Source of the DNA: Nemertoderma westbladi
Lineage: Eukaryota > Xenacoelomorpha > Nemertodermatida > Nemertodermatidae
DNA length: 64,000 nt
Reading direction: 5' to 3'
Assembly (NCBI GenBank): GCA_032718475.1
Contig: JAUCBJ010007369.1
Coordinates: forward strand, 1-64,000
The translations under genes and the position numbers were made by a program. The notes beneath the pieces are model-generated. The model did not search any database. It had not been told where the DNA came from and worked only from the letters and a program-made list of their open reading frames with translations. Shown piece after piece: positions 20,994 to 31,871 of this stretch (position 1 is the stretch's first letter; each line of letters starts with the position of its first letter).

Positions 20994-22904
20994 TTAAGAA
21001 TGCTGTGCCGGCTTGTCAACAAAATTGCACCGCCACAACTCCCTATCACCCATGGCATTTGCTAGATCATCCGCGTCTTTAAGGCCAGTGTCCTTTAAGA
21101 TGCGTCTCAAGAAAGTCATGGGCTGTCCACCATGCTTATTCACTCCATGAGGCTGCCAAAGTACAAGATTATGCACTGGCTGGTCCTCACGGCGAAAGCA
21201 ATGTCCTGCAAAGCGGAGGCGATTTTGTTCTAGTGTCAAGCTTGGGGGAACCAATGAGACACCTCCAATGTTATATAGTGTCTGGCTGGAGATGTGTGCA
21301 TTGTACTTGACACAATGAACCCGGCGTAGCATTCTTGTGAATGTGCCATCCAGAGATTTGGTGTCCTCAGCAGTTAGAGCCCAGCATGGACTCCCGTAGA
21401 GGAGTACTGGAACTACTGCTGCTCTAAATAATCGGACCTTAAGTTTCCGATTAATTCTCGGTGACTTCCAAATCCTGGAAAGCCTATTCAAGGCTGCCCA
21501 TGCCTTTCCCTTACGTATTCGAAGGTCCTCACCTGACTTCCGGATCCATGATCCCAGGTAACAGAAGTCGTCCACATGCTCAAGCATACTATCCTTTGAG
21601 CTTATGCTCATCCGATCAGAGACTTGCTGAGGACTTTCAAAGTTAATTGTCAGAATTTTGGTCTTTCTGGAGTTAATAAAAAGACCAACACTAGAAGCAG
21701 CATGTTCTAATGAGCTGAGGAGCCGTTGGGCTCCCTCTAATGATTCTGATAGTACTCCTAAGTCATCAGCAAAGTCTAGATCAGTTAGGTACTTGGCAGG
21801 ATTTCCTCGACTTCTGGAGCCAGTAGGTGGAGTTATCATCACACCATCATCATTATAATGATCTAAGGACATGCGTAGAACATAGTCAACCACAATAATG
21901 AACAAGAATGGTGCAAGTGTGTCTCCTTGGAGGACGCCCCATAACACTTCAAATGGTTCTGTGTCACCGTCAACAGTAGACACAAATGTTGTCGAACCAT
22001 CGTATACTGATCTGATTGCTGCAATAATTTCATCAGGAATCCCATATAATGAAAGTATGCTGAACATACGTGAGCGAGAGACTGAATCAAAGGCCTTGAA
22101 GAAGTCAACAAAGATAACAGCCAGATGCCTGTCTTTCTTTTTGATAACTCTTCAATTATCCTTCTAAGTGCCAAAATGGGCTCCATGGTCCCACGACCTT
22201 TACGGAACCCATTCTGATTTCCACGGAGCAGTCTCTCAATGGGATCCCTGATGCGATTTAATAGAATCCTATTGTATAGCTTTGCAGCAATCGAGATAAA
22301 TGAGATTCCCCGAAAAGAACCATAGAGTGTTAGGTTGCCCTTCTTGGGAACTGGCACCAACTTATTTGTTTTCATTTCTTGTGGGACTCTTGTTGTTCGG
22401 TACATGTCTACTATGATGGGATAGATGAGCTTTAGACACTCAGGTATTTTAAAGACCTCAGGGGGAACACCATCTACTCCACTGGCACGATTGGTCTTAA
22501 TGCTCTTTGCAGCAGCCTTCACTTCTGCAAAGGAGATATCGCCAATGGGAATATCTGGGAGTACAGACTCAGACACTTTTACTTCTATAAAGTTATCAGG
22601 CAATACCCTGTCATTATTGAGGAGCTTTTCAAAGTGGGCTTTCCAACCATTGAGGCGATCGGCTGGTGATTCAGCCTTAACCTTGGTGGTTGGTTGGCTT
22701 TTCCGCCCAGTAAGCAGATTGATCGATTTCCATGCCTGGGATGATTGCCTGCTGTCGTCAGCATCATTGGTGGCATCAACCTGTTGGTTTATTAGCTCCT
22801 GTAGATTAGCAGAGTACTGCCTGTTCAGGGACCTAGATGCAGCCTTAACTGCATTCTTGGCCGCTGTAGTCTGTTTGAGTCGGGACTCTTTCTGCGCCTT
22901 ATGA
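20994..22904 (-). pseudogene. Reverse transcriptase region of LINE copy 3 (FADD)
   Basis: After a linker (SRLKQTTAAKNAVKAA), the RT reads NRASGVDGVPPEVFKI, LVPVPKKGN, FRGISFISIAAKLYNRILLN and NQNGFRKGRGTMEPILALRR. A frameshift near 22150 destroys motif A, which copy 4 preserves as KAFDSVSRS. The frame 22067-20994 then stays open for 357 codons: GVLQGDTLAPFLFI (motif B), DLDFADDLGVLSE (motif C, FADD at 21762-21776), DDFCYLGSWIRKSG, LLYGSPCWAL and a C-terminal FAGHCFRRED...LVLWQPHG region. In LINEs this domain copies the element RNA at the nicked target. Confidence 0.9.
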
Positions 22905-23044
22905 AGGTCATTTCGGCACTTCTGAATTTTGTTGTCAGTCCAGGGGGCCCTTTTCCTGTTTCGAGGGTATACAGGAACTGTTTCTGCAGCTGCTAACTTA
23001 ACTGCTTCTGTAAAGGCAGTATAGCCCTCACAGTGATCTGCCGC

Positions 23045-24309
23045 CTAAGAGGCAAGAGCCTCATACCTGTTGCTCAGCTGTAGTGTGAAGCTGGATCTCA
23101 CACTTGGCTGTTGCAACAGAGAGGACCAGTCATGCCGCGGCAGGGCAGATTTCGTTGTTCTGCTAGCACGCAGACTAAGTCTTACCTTGGCCACAATAAG
23201 GCGGTGATCACTGGAGAAGGGTCGAAGTGTAAATGCATTACAGTCTTGTATAGAGCTCCTGTATTTCCTACGAAACAGAATATGGTCTATCTGGGACTTG
23301 TGACCACTGGGTCCACTATGAGTCCATAGCTTTCCAGTTCGCTTCTTGAACTGGGTTCCAGCCGAAAACAATCCATTCCCAGAGATAAAATCCTGAAGAT
23401 GGACAGAATTTCGGTTAACACTATTGCTATAGACCCAGGGCGATGTAGGTGATTGATGCAGACTTGCATTAAAGTCTCCCAGGAATGTTAAGAATGCATG
23501 CTGATCCACTCCATCAGTAGCTGCTTGTAGATTGTGGTAGAAATTTTCCACCTCCTCTACAGGGGCAACACTAGTTGGAGAGTAGCACACAATCAGAACC
23601 ACCTTAGGAAACTTCTTAGCCAGTCTTCCAGAACATGAGAAGTGGCAACGGATGATGCGGTTAGCGTTTGGTCTATTTTGTCCAATGCTGCATGTGCAGT
23701 TGGATTCATCAATAGACCAATTCCACCATTGCCACTATCATCTGCTGACGCGAGGGCGAGTCGCCAACCGCCCCCCATGTCCTTAATCAGAACCTCATCA
23801 GTCTGTCCAGTCTGCATTCGGTGCTCTTGAACACCCACTGCGCAAAGAGAAAGCTTTTCTGCCAAGGCAGTCAGCTCACCTTGTCGCATTGGGGACCCGA
23901 GTGTTAGGGTGTTTACTGAGGCTAGTCTTGTGACTTGCCTCAGATTCACCAATGGCTTTGTTGGTCGGGGTGGAACATGAGAGTAGCCTCCAACTCCAGA
24001 ATCCCTCTCCCCATCACAATCTGGCCTTCCTGGTGACCCAGGGTTTGGGCCAGAAAGGTCATCAGGAAAGGGACTCAAAGAATTGTTGGCTGCTCTCTCT
24101 CCAGTAGGGGGTGAGACAGGCAGCCGGTCAGGAGTTAACTGACGCCTGTGAGGCCGATTGTGTCCGGTAATTCCACTGGCCTCTAGTGGCCGGACCTCCG
24201 CATTGCTAATGTAATCCATAGTGGGGGTTGGGGGGTGCTTTTTTGCCGAGTCAGCTCTCGGGGCAAATACCACACCCTGGTTTGCCATTCCACAGGGTGG
24301 GTGTTGCAA
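23045..24309 (-). pseudogene. APE-type endonuclease region of LINE copy 3
   Basis: Two frames (24309 to 23593, then 23602 to 23045) join near 23645 through a one-base shift. Conserved blocks in order are SVNTLTLGSPMRQGEL, LCAVGVQEHRM (catalytic Glu), FLTFLGDFNASLHQS (GDFN) and RPFSSDHRLIVAKVRL (SDH). A proline-rich leader of about 115 residues precedes the fold. The annotated frame begins at a TTG; copy 4 keeps an ATG-ATG start (45874) where copy 3 has lost two bases. The family role is nicking target DNA to prime reverse transcription. Confidence 0.85.
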
Positions 24310-24924
24310 TGGAGTCAGATATGAGGCCCATCACCCATATCTACTCTGGCGCACATGACCCACCATTGGCTGTTGCAGCTCATCTGCTGGGTCATGCCCT
24401 GTACCCTTGCTGCCAGGTGCAGGTCGCAGTGAAGTGCTCTCAGTGTGGACATGAGAACACTCTACTCCTGACCAGCCATTGGTAGATCACCATCTGCCTG
24501 GTCAGGCCATATACCCCTGCAGCCAAGTATATGGGTCCTTAATCCAGGACCAAGGGCGTCCTTATCCCAGAACGAAGGGGGTCCTAGTTACAGGACCGCA
24601 TTCGCCCTAGTAAGAGGGTCTATGCAGCTACAGGTGGCACCTCCTTTATGCTGCCAGTGTATACACCATATACAGTATATACCAGTGTAGTACAACAGCA
24701 GTATTGGTGGCGTGGAAGCAGTATAACTTGCTTTCCAATTCCAGTTGTCAAATTGTAGTTCAATGAATTAGTTCAAAAGATATTAAGCCTAGACGAAGTA
24801 ATATTTAGTGCCTCCTAGCGCGCGGCTACAATGTAATTGCGCAATGGTAAAATTGTAAAAACTTTCTAAAGTTTTGACATACTACATCTATAGCAAGTTT
24901 GGTATAATTTCATCAAGGATTTAC

Positions 24925-24988
24925 TCTCGATATTTTAACTCTTGATATTTTTACTCGCGATGTTTTTCAAGTCTCGATATTTTTCACC
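24925..24988. repeat. Solo fragment of the CGATATTTTT foldback array
   Basis: TACTCTCGATATTTTAACTC followed by TTGATATTTTTACTCGCGAT, then CAAGTCTCGATATTTTTCACC. The last part is the reverse complement of the outer end of the left arm at 12724-12760 (GGTGAAAAATATCGAGACTTG), so it is a second, diverged copy of the element end. Confidence 0.7.
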
Positions 24989-25377
24989 CATACCTTAACT
25001 TTAGATGTACAAATTACATAGACAGACAGGGTAGGCTATTGTTGTTATATGTCTAGCACCAATTCTACATTTGATGAAATATGTAGTATAAAACAGACCG
25101 ATTTACATATCCGAAAGTCATTTGATTTATCTGACTTCCAAATCCATGACCCAATGCAGAAGTCGTCTACATGCTCAAGAACAAGCACTGGACTGCTACA
25201 GATCTACACAATAATTACTGGAGTTTGCAATTGAGTGCACAGGTGCACCAATATTTACCAAAATATTAAATAATTGTATACATCATGTCAAAGACAAGTA
25301 CCCTGTCCACGGTACTAGTTTTAATAAATCGATCCTTCGTGGATAAGGAATGTGCCCACTCAAGTCTAAAGAGTGTA

Positions 25378-25502
25378 AACGCTACACCTACGCCTATGCC
25401 TACACCTCGCAAACACCTAGGTAGGCCTATAGCTACTCCTACACCACGCCTACACCTACGCCTATGTAGGTATATATGTGTAGGCTCAGGTGTAGGTGTA
25501 GC
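25378..25502. repeat. Low-complexity CCTACR hexamer region
   Basis: Degenerate hexamers (CCTACG, CCTATG, CCTACA) run rightward and return as GTGTAG/GTAGGT, so the patch is partly self-complementary. It produces repetitive ORFs on both strands that should not be read as proteins. Confidence 0.6.
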
Positions 25503-26922
25503 GAAAATCGCTAGCATAATTGAAGGTCGAAGTGGTGAGCGCCATGAAGCAACTTCGTTTTTTTAACCAGATCGGAATTTGATTGCTAAGTAAGATCTCG
25601 TCGTACATTATGTTTTCCAGTAGGATATTTCAGTGCCACTTTGTTTGATGCACGCATGAACTATATAAGTTACACGGAGCTATAATTGATAGTGCAGACA
25701 AAACAAGCTGTGTATCAGCAGGATATTTAAGAGCCTGCACATTGTTCTGTGTAAGTACCCCAATATAAAATAATGGATATTATACAGTATATCGATATAT
25801 ATATCCGAGACTAGTATGAAGCCGCTTCCCTTACAAAACAATGTTCATGGCATAATGTTATTCAAAATCTGCAGTGCATAGAGTTCATAAGATTTCACAC
25901 CATGCCTCTGCTCACATTGGGCGCTACAGCAATAATCACAGAAAAAGAGGCACATTTTTTTAATTGAAATTTTTCCACCAATGTCCACATTGACATTATG
26001 CCATTTTTAGGCGTTGTAACTAAGTATCATAAAAGTCGCAAAGACCTAATATGATAATTTCCTCTATGGAAAGTTTCTGCTCCCTGGGGCCTTTCACAAA
26101 AATTAAAAAAATTTAATTTTGCGAACAAATGGCTGAACAAAACCGTTTTTAGTCCAAAATTATGAAGTGGAGAAAACTCAATTAAACTTCCCGTTTCTGT
26201 ATTTATGTTGGTCTGTTCGCAGAAATTTTCGTCATGGAGGTTTTCCAGGTTGCCGAACTCATTTCCGGTCTGAATTTTAATTTTCAACGCCATATTGTCG
26301 GTCTGTCTGACGGCCGTCTGTGTGTATCGTACATACAGAAACCGACATACAGCTATAAATTGAGAAGTAAAAGAGATCTCGCTAAGCCGTTTTCAGATTT
26401 AAAATCCTCATTAAATTATTTTCTAGTTGAAATAAAAAACAAAAATCTGACAATTTTGACCCGGTGGGGTGTACCCAACCCACCCCCCCCCCCCCCCCCC
26501 CTCCCTTAATTATCAGCGGACATTATTTGTTTTGCTACATCTGTGCGGTATACTGTATATGGGCATTTCCATGGAAATTGGGACACATTAACTCAAAATA
26601 AAACGACACTGAAAACACTGTTTTAGTAGCCTATCTGTAGTAAAAATATGTGAATTTTCTGAATTTGTAAAAATTATTTGCAATTTCCGAAGTTTTGATT
26701 GACAATTAGTCCAAAATTTGGACACCCGATAATTTTTCTAAATTTGGTATCAAAAATTTCATATTTTGAAGAGCTTGGAATTCAAACTGGAACAGCAAAA
26801 GTATACATTGTTTGGTACCAACGTAAAGCCTGGGATCTGTAGAATTTAACGGCATGAACTTTGAGATATAGTACCTTACCAGATCTCATTTAATACAGAA
26901 ATAGCCTTCCCCTCCTCAAAAT

Positions 26923-27121
26923 GTAACGTCCGACACTTTTTTTGACAATTCTTTCTCTGATTTTTTTCCTAATAGCCAATTGACAAAATAGTTTTCTTTC
27001 TCTTCATGCCCACGCAAGATGGCGCTACACTATCACAAGAATGGTTAACATGAAAAGCAATGCATTGAACTATGGCCAATTAAAGAGGTGTAACGTCCGA
27101 CACTATGTAACGTCCGACACT
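26923..27121 (+). repeat. Subterminal GTAACGTCCGACACT repeats, 5' side (3 copies)
   Basis: Exact 15-mers at 26923-26937, 27090-27104 and 27107-27121, all on the plus strand; the last two are nearly adjacent. They are candidate transposase-binding sites. Confidence 0.9.
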
Positions 27122-27460
27122 GTTCGTGTATTGGTTGAAACGTGTCTCTTCCCCCATTGCAATAATGATATTCATACTTATTTGTTTTAGTGGCAATTTT
27201 GAAGTGTGTTTGAAGAAAGATGAGGTGCACTGCTGCAGTAGGCCTACTGTTAGTAGGCCTTTCCTGTATTATACTGCACACGTGTCAAATGCCCGCATTT
27301 ATAATGTACTTATAGAAAAAATATCCAGTAGGATTAATACATTTACAGAAGTATCGCATGTCCAGTCCATTGAGATTTACCCGTCGATAACTAATAGAGA
27401 ATACAGTAGAGAACAAATACAGGTAGCTAATAACCAATAATATAAAGACTAATAAAAAAG

Positions 27461-29731
27461 ATGCCGAAGTCAAACGCTCAGAAGTGTAGAGAACGCAGAG
27501 AACGGCAAAACCTCAAAGCAATTGAAGATGGAAAGTTAGCTGAATTGAAACAAAAGGAGGCAAAAAGAAAACGATTGGAAAGGATAAAAATCAAATCGGC
27601 TGTTAAAAATGGTTCGGCTCGAGAGAAAGCTGCTGCTCAAAGGAAAGTAAACAAAGAACGACACCAATGCTTACTCCGTGTAAGAAAACATCGCCTCGCC
27701 AAACGCTTAGAAGCTGTCACTCTGAAATCGCAGGCTGCAATCAGACGAGCAAGTGGAAGAGCACAGCGATCATTACCATCAAACAAGGAAATGCGTAGAA
27801 TAGTCATCGAGCATTTGTACAGTAAGCACGTTATACCATGTTCTTCTAAGGCAAGTGGTGAAGATCGGCCCATTCGACATCGTAACTGTTTGTCACTAGA
27901 TACCAAGAGAAATGTGGAAATGTTTTATTGCCTTGACGAGATTAGCTCGGTCTCACCAGGCCGGAAAGACTTTAAAATTTTGCGCTTTGCCGGAAAGAAT
28001 AAGGTTGTCAAGCAGAAAAGGTACTTACGGTACACATTACACGAAACATATTCGTTATTTAAACAAGACTACCCCGATGCCAGCATCGGAAAGTCAAAGT
28101 TTGCTGAGCTACGCCCTCCCTATGTTCTGCCATCAAAGGAAACGAAGCACAATGTTTGCCTGTGCCTCATTCACGAAAACTTTAAATATAAGGTTAAGTC
28201 AATTGCTTCTATGATCTGTAGAGTACCAAGGTATGCAGATACGGATATGATCTGCAGTGATAAGGAAGACACCTATAATTGTTGTCATCAACGCTGCGAC
28301 GATTGTCATAATAAACAACAGTTTGCGGTTAAAAGCGGTATCAATACTGAGGAAATTATTAGTTACAAGGAATGGTCCACAAAAGGCGGAAAGTTCAGTA
28401 TGGTTCTGCGAGAAATGCAATTGAAAATGTTAGTAGATACTTTGAATAGGAAAGAAATTCCTGAATTTTTGAATCATGTTTATATTAAGAGAAAAACTCA
28501 TGAAAACTTCATTTCTATAACAACATCTGAGAAGGAAAATACAATGGCAATGCAATGCGACTTTGCCCAGAACTACACCGCAGCTTATCAAGATGAAGTA
28601 CAGTCGGCTCATTGGAATCCACCGCAGGTTACAGTATTTACAGCTTGCTGTTGGTACAAAAAAGAAGCCACCAGCTACGTAATAGTTAGTGACGATAGAA
28701 CACACGACAGGTATTGTGTGTATGCTTTTATAAGTATAATTCTTGATTTAGAAATACAGAAGAATCCCCTAGTTAAAAACGTGCAAATGTTTTCGGATGG
28801 GGCATCTTCTCAATTCAAAAACAGATTCAACATTGCCAACATCTGTAGGCAGCGCGAAGATCATGACTTGGATTCCTTTGTTTGGAATTTTTTTGTTTGG
28901 TATCACGGGAAGGGGGCTGTGGACGGTATCGGGGCCACTGTTAAACGTTACGCCTGGAATAAAGTCAAGACTCGCCAGAGTACCATTAAGTCTGCCTCCG
29001 ATTTTGTCAATGCGGTTAACGATGAGATAAAAATTCGGACCATAGAATGTAAGAACATAGACAAGACAACAGATAACGAGTTTTATCTGAAGTTGAACAC
29101 AATAAAGGGTACTCGTTCTTTTCACTATGTTGAATGCAACCGAAATCTGCCAAGTAATATTGTCTGTAAACGATTCCCTCAATCTGCCAAAGGTCGCGAT
29201 TTTGTCATCACCGCGCTGGAAGAAGGAAATCTGGCAACCGATGGCTCGCCCGAGATAGAAACGATCAATATAGTGGTGGAGCCCCCATGCGGCAGTCCGT
29301 CGGAGAGTAGTGGTGAAAGCGACCACGAGGAAACGCCATCATTATCAAATGATTTAGATCGATTGTCTGAACTGAATTCTGATGAATCTAGCGATGATCC
29401 GGGAAGATCTTTAAATAAAGGTGACTGGCTCTTACTATCTGTGCCTTATGATAATAACTCAAGTGTCTCAAAGAACTATGTGGGACACATCGTTGAAGTC
29501 TCGGACTCAGAGGTCTATGTGGAATATAAGAAGAGAATTCTATCTAGTCACAAACTATCAGACACGATCTGTGTTGTTTCGTGCGATCCAAGAGAATATG
29601 GATCTCATCTGTTTGATACAATTATGAGAAAACTACCTCCACCAATGACTGCAGGAGGGACAGCGAGAATGCGCAGTACTCATCGCTTTGAAGTCAGTGC
29701 GTTTGGCGATGAAGATCTGCCTAGGTTTTAG
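27461..29731 (+). CDS. Intact 756-aa transposase-like protein, RNase H-fold type (inferred)
   Basis: This is the only long intact ORF in the window. ATG at 27461 has an A-rich context (AAAAAGATGCC) and no introns are needed. Residues 1-110 are highly basic and helical, as in a nucleic-acid-binding coiled coil. Residues 230-290 hold paired Cys/His (VCLCLIHENF, then CCHQRCDDCHNK), a possible zinc site. The core has three Asp blocks, AMQCDFAQNY (D367), MFSDGASSQFKN (D446) and GKGAVDGIGATVKR (D488), that could form a DDD triad of an RNase H-like nuclease. Residues about 590-650 are acidic and Ser-rich. A C-terminal KGDWLLLSVPY...YVGHIVEVSD segment looks like a small beta-barrel (Tudor/SH3-like). 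I recognise the SDGASSQFKN/GKGAVDG form from repetitive uncharacterised proteins in invertebrate genomes but cannot name the superfamily. Its setting between inverted ends supports a transposase. Confidence 0.75.
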   Translation: MPKSNAQKCRERRERQNLKAIEDGKLAELKQKEAKRKRLERIKIKSAVKNGSAREKAAAQRKVNKERHQCLLRVRKHRLAKRLEAVTLKSQAAIRRASGRAQRSLPSNKEMRRIVIEHLYSKHVIPCSSKASGEDRPIRHRNCLSLDTKRNVEMFYCLDEISSVSPGRKDFKILRFAGKNKVVKQKRYLRYTLHETYSLFKQDYPDASIGKSKFAELRPPYVLPSKETKHNVCLCLIHENFKYKVKSIASMICRVPRYADTDMICSDKEDTYNCCHQRCDDCHNKQQFAVKSGINTEEIISYKEWSTKGGKFSMVLREMQLKMLVDTLNRKEIPEFLNHVYIKRKTHENFISITTSEKENTMAMQCDFAQNYTAAYQDEVQSAHWNPPQVTVFTACCWYKKEATSYVIVSDDRTHDRYCVYAFISIILDLEIQKNPLVKNVQMFSDGASSQFKNRFNIANICRQREDHDLDSFVWNFFVWYHGKGAVDGIGATVKRYAWNKVKTRQSTIKSASDFVNAVNDEIKIRTIECKNIDKTTDNEFYLKLNTIKGTRSFHYVECNRNLPSNIVCKRFPQSAKGRDFVITALEEGNLATDGSPEIETINIVVEPPCGSPSESSGESDHEETPSLSNDLDRLSELNSDESSDDPGRSLNKGDWLLLSVPYDNNSSVSKNYVGHIVEVSDSEVYVEYKKRILSSHKLSDTICVVSCDPREYGSHLFDTIMRKLPPPMTAGGTARMRSTHRFEVSAFGDEDLPRF

Positions 29732-29778
29732 AATAAAGGGACTTATACATAGAACAACTGTAGATAATATCTAAATTT

Positions 29779-30191
29779 GTTACGTCCGACACCAGTGTCT
29801 GTAATGTCCGACACCATTCCTCATCGCTTACATTGTAGTTTACATTGTTTGTGGTTCCCATTTGAAGTAGCAGACCCCACAATCTTAAAAAAAGAAGGTT
29901 TGTTTTTGTTTCCAGCGGCACATCGCCTTTATAGCTCCAATTGGCATCATTTGAGAAGCAATATAAAAATCTAGCAAAAAATTGTGTCCTTTTTGGGTAA
30001 CGTCCGACACCTTTTTTTGAAATCCAAATGCTTATACAGGCACGCAATATTCAGTAGTGACTATATAACAGTCCAAAACTTCGATAAATTTCCTCAATTT
30101 CAAATGCTAATACGATCTCTGAAAATTACTTTCTTAAAATATATTAACTGAAAACATGATCATTTTTAAAAATGTTGTAACGTCCGACACT
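29779..30191 (+). repeat. Subterminal GTAACGTCCGACAC repeats, 3' side (4 copies)
   Basis: Copies at 29779-29793 (GTTACGTCCGACACC), 29801-29815 (GTAATGTCCGACACC), 29997-30011 and 30177-30191. All have the same orientation as the 5' set; subterminal binding motifs are often inverted between ends. Confidence 0.9.
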
Positions 30192-30224
30192 ATGGAATTG
30201 CCCATATGTTATACTGCACTCAAT

Positions 30225-30440
30225 GATTTTAAACATGCGTGGGCCGGAGTCAGAATCGAAGGCCATGAAGAAATCTACAATTATCATTTTAATTATCTAC
30301 TGGAGTGCCAGAATGGGCTCCAGTGTATTTCTACCATGTGAAACCCACTTTGTTTGCCACACAGGAACATTTAAACAGGATCCCTTATTGCATATTATAC
30401 GGTTCAATCCCACGATATCACCAAATACCTCCTGTATTTG
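30225..30440 (-). pseudogene. Diverged RT remnant beside the transposon end
   Basis: Nucleotide similarity to the (TAG)n-tail LINE around motif A is visible: GAGTCAGAATCGAAGGCCAT here against GAGACTGAATCAAAGGCCTT at 22078, followed by GCCAGAATGGGCTCCA against GCCAAAATGGGCTCCA. The minus strand partly reads LEPILAL. No open frame remains. It begins six bases after the transposon end. Confidence 0.55.
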
Positions 30441-31039
30441 GCCAAAAATTAACAGTATGAACCCTTTAACGACTTTTTGGTTCCACTTCTCTCTTCTCTG
30501 TATTAACCATTCATAGATAATATATTTTTGTTTGTGAACTCATTATAGAAAAAAGTTTTCACAAAGTTTTTTAAATCTCATAAATCCGCAATAGAATTGT
30601 GTTCCATTAAATGTATATGAGACGCATCTTATAATTTTAACAAAAGACTTAACCTTACCAGTGGAGCATCGGAGTTGAAATTTTGACCCACTGTCTCAGG
30701 AAAAATTTGAAAACGACTAATAAGAGTGGGCCTAAGCCTTTTACTAATATTGAATACCGCAGGAGGTACTTCTATGCCGTCAACATCACCTACTTAATAG
30801 CATAAATAAAATGTTTAATTAATGTAACATGTAGTAGGAGTAGTACATTGTTGGTTAATAAAAAAAGTAATGGTATGCCTTTATATCTGATATAACCGCT
30901 AATAGTAATAATAAAGTATGCACTGCTTTCTGATATAACTTTCTAATGTAATGGTAATTAATGATACAGTACACAATTAGTTATATCTTCTATAACCATA
31001 GTGGCTATTCATTCATATTTGTTGCTATCCTTTTGCTTA
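30441..31039. other. No recognised gene
   Basis: AT-rich sequence with no supported feature. Confidence 0.45.
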
Positions 31040-31262
31040 CAAATATCGCACAAGGATGCCATTGAGTGCAAAGATGCACATCGCACAATATTCATTCTGC
31101 ACTCATGCTTACAATATTAACTTTTATTCAGGACTAGAATGATATAGACGTAATAAATAAATATTTCGAAAACCCACAAGGGTGACATTGACTGCAAAGA
31201 TGCACATCACACAATATTAATTCTGCACTCATGCTTACAATATTAACTTTTATTTGAAAGAA
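31040..31262 (+). repeat. Two-copy direct repeat, period about 122 bp
   Basis: TGCAAAGATGCACATCGCAC, then ATTCTGCACTCATGCTTACA and ATATTAACTTTTATT, near 31065-31132 recur with few changes at 31186-31252. It is a local tandem duplication with a degraded junction. Confidence 0.75.
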
Positions 31263-31524
31263 GTAATAAATCAATATTTAATGTGTTTGCTGTATTTTGG
31301 GTAAGATGCTTCAAGGCCAATCCACCAGATCCGGCCTTGTTAATGTAAATCTGGAAAGTTTGGGTCGCTCTTTTATTTTATCGTTACTTGATCATCATTT
31401 GTTACCCATATTATCATATTTATCGATATTAGCTGTGTCAAATTAAATCTCGTTGAAAGTAATTTCTTATTTTTACTGCTGGTAGAAGTAAGTTGTTGGG
31501 GGTAATGTGTTTGAAGGCATCTAT

Positions 31525-31631
31525 TCCGACTAAAGGCTGTAGGAGTTTAGCACTTTTGTGATCCTAAGCAAGAGACTTCTTTACACATTAATGCTTACGC
31601 AACCCCAGCGGTACAATGGGAACCAGGCACC
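31525..31631 (+). mobile_element. SINE body fragment, copy 1
   Basis: CCGACTAAAGGCTGTAGGAG, AGCACTTTTGTGATCCTAAG and CCCCAGCGGTACAATGGGAA match the body of the complete SINE at 33404-33680 read on its own strand. The tRNA-like head is missing. Confidence 0.65.
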
Positions 31632-31871
31632 GCTGTGGAAGTAAGAAAGAAGTTGGATAAATACGAAGTATTACCATTGTGAGTTTGTGTGGCTCCATCC
31701 ATCGTGCCTTATAGGTAACAGTCAAGAGAGAGGAGCCTCCGAGTTGCTGCCAGTGTGTCGTGTTTCACACGTTCACCAATTAATTAACAAATTTTTTTGT
31801 GAAGATTAAGTTTTCGTATCCCTAAATCAAACACCGGTAATGTAAACGAATAAATTGCTAAATGTGGGGTT

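Larger units (their letters stand above)
20959..24677 (-). mobile_element. (TAG)n-tail LINE, copy 3, near full length
   Basis: A 3.7-kb minus-strand retrotransposon framed by a perfect 12-bp TSD, TATACCAGTGTA (20947-20958 and 24678-24689). It has a roughly 370-bp 5' leader, one long EN-RT coding region, and a short 3' end with a CTACTA tail in place of poly(A). One EN-RT ORF plus a short microsatellite tail resembles RTE-type LINEs, but I do not assign the clade. It is dead: there is a frameshift near 23645 in the endonuclease, a TAG at about 23045-23047 where copy 4 has a glutamate codon, and a frameshift near 22140-22160 before RT motif A. Confidence 0.9.
24690..26542. other. Mostly unannotated sequence with short repeats
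   Basis: Only a foldback-array scrap and a CCTACR-rich low-complexity patch are recognisable. ORFs at 26027-26293 (-) and 26234-26509 (+) overlap on opposite strands and show no known domain. A C run lies at about 26481-26500. Confidence 0.45.
26543..30219 (+). mobile_element. Autonomous DNA transposon of uncertain superfamily
   Basis: The outer ends are imperfect inverted repeats: GTGCGGTATACTG-TATATGGGCATTTCCAT from 26543 against GTGCAGTATA-ACATATGGGCAATTCCAT read backwards from 30219. The 16-bp core ATATGGGCAWTTCCAT matches at 15 positions. Inside lie seven copies of GTAACGTCCGACAC(Y), three upstream and four downstream of the ORF, all in the same orientation. The single intact 756-codon ORF encodes a transposase-like protein. 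No clear TSD was found next to these ends, so the exact limits may shift by some bases. The open frame suggests recent activity. Confidence 0.7.

Noticed and set aside
25266-25566. Opposed ORFs with TPTPMPTPR and similar repeats
   Set aside because: They come from the CCTACR low-complexity patch; both strands are open, as expected for a hexamer repeat.
26027-26509. Overlapping 88- and 91-codon ORFs on opposite strands
   Set aside because: Neither has a recognised motif and the plus-strand frame ends in a poly-Pro run from a C homopolymer.
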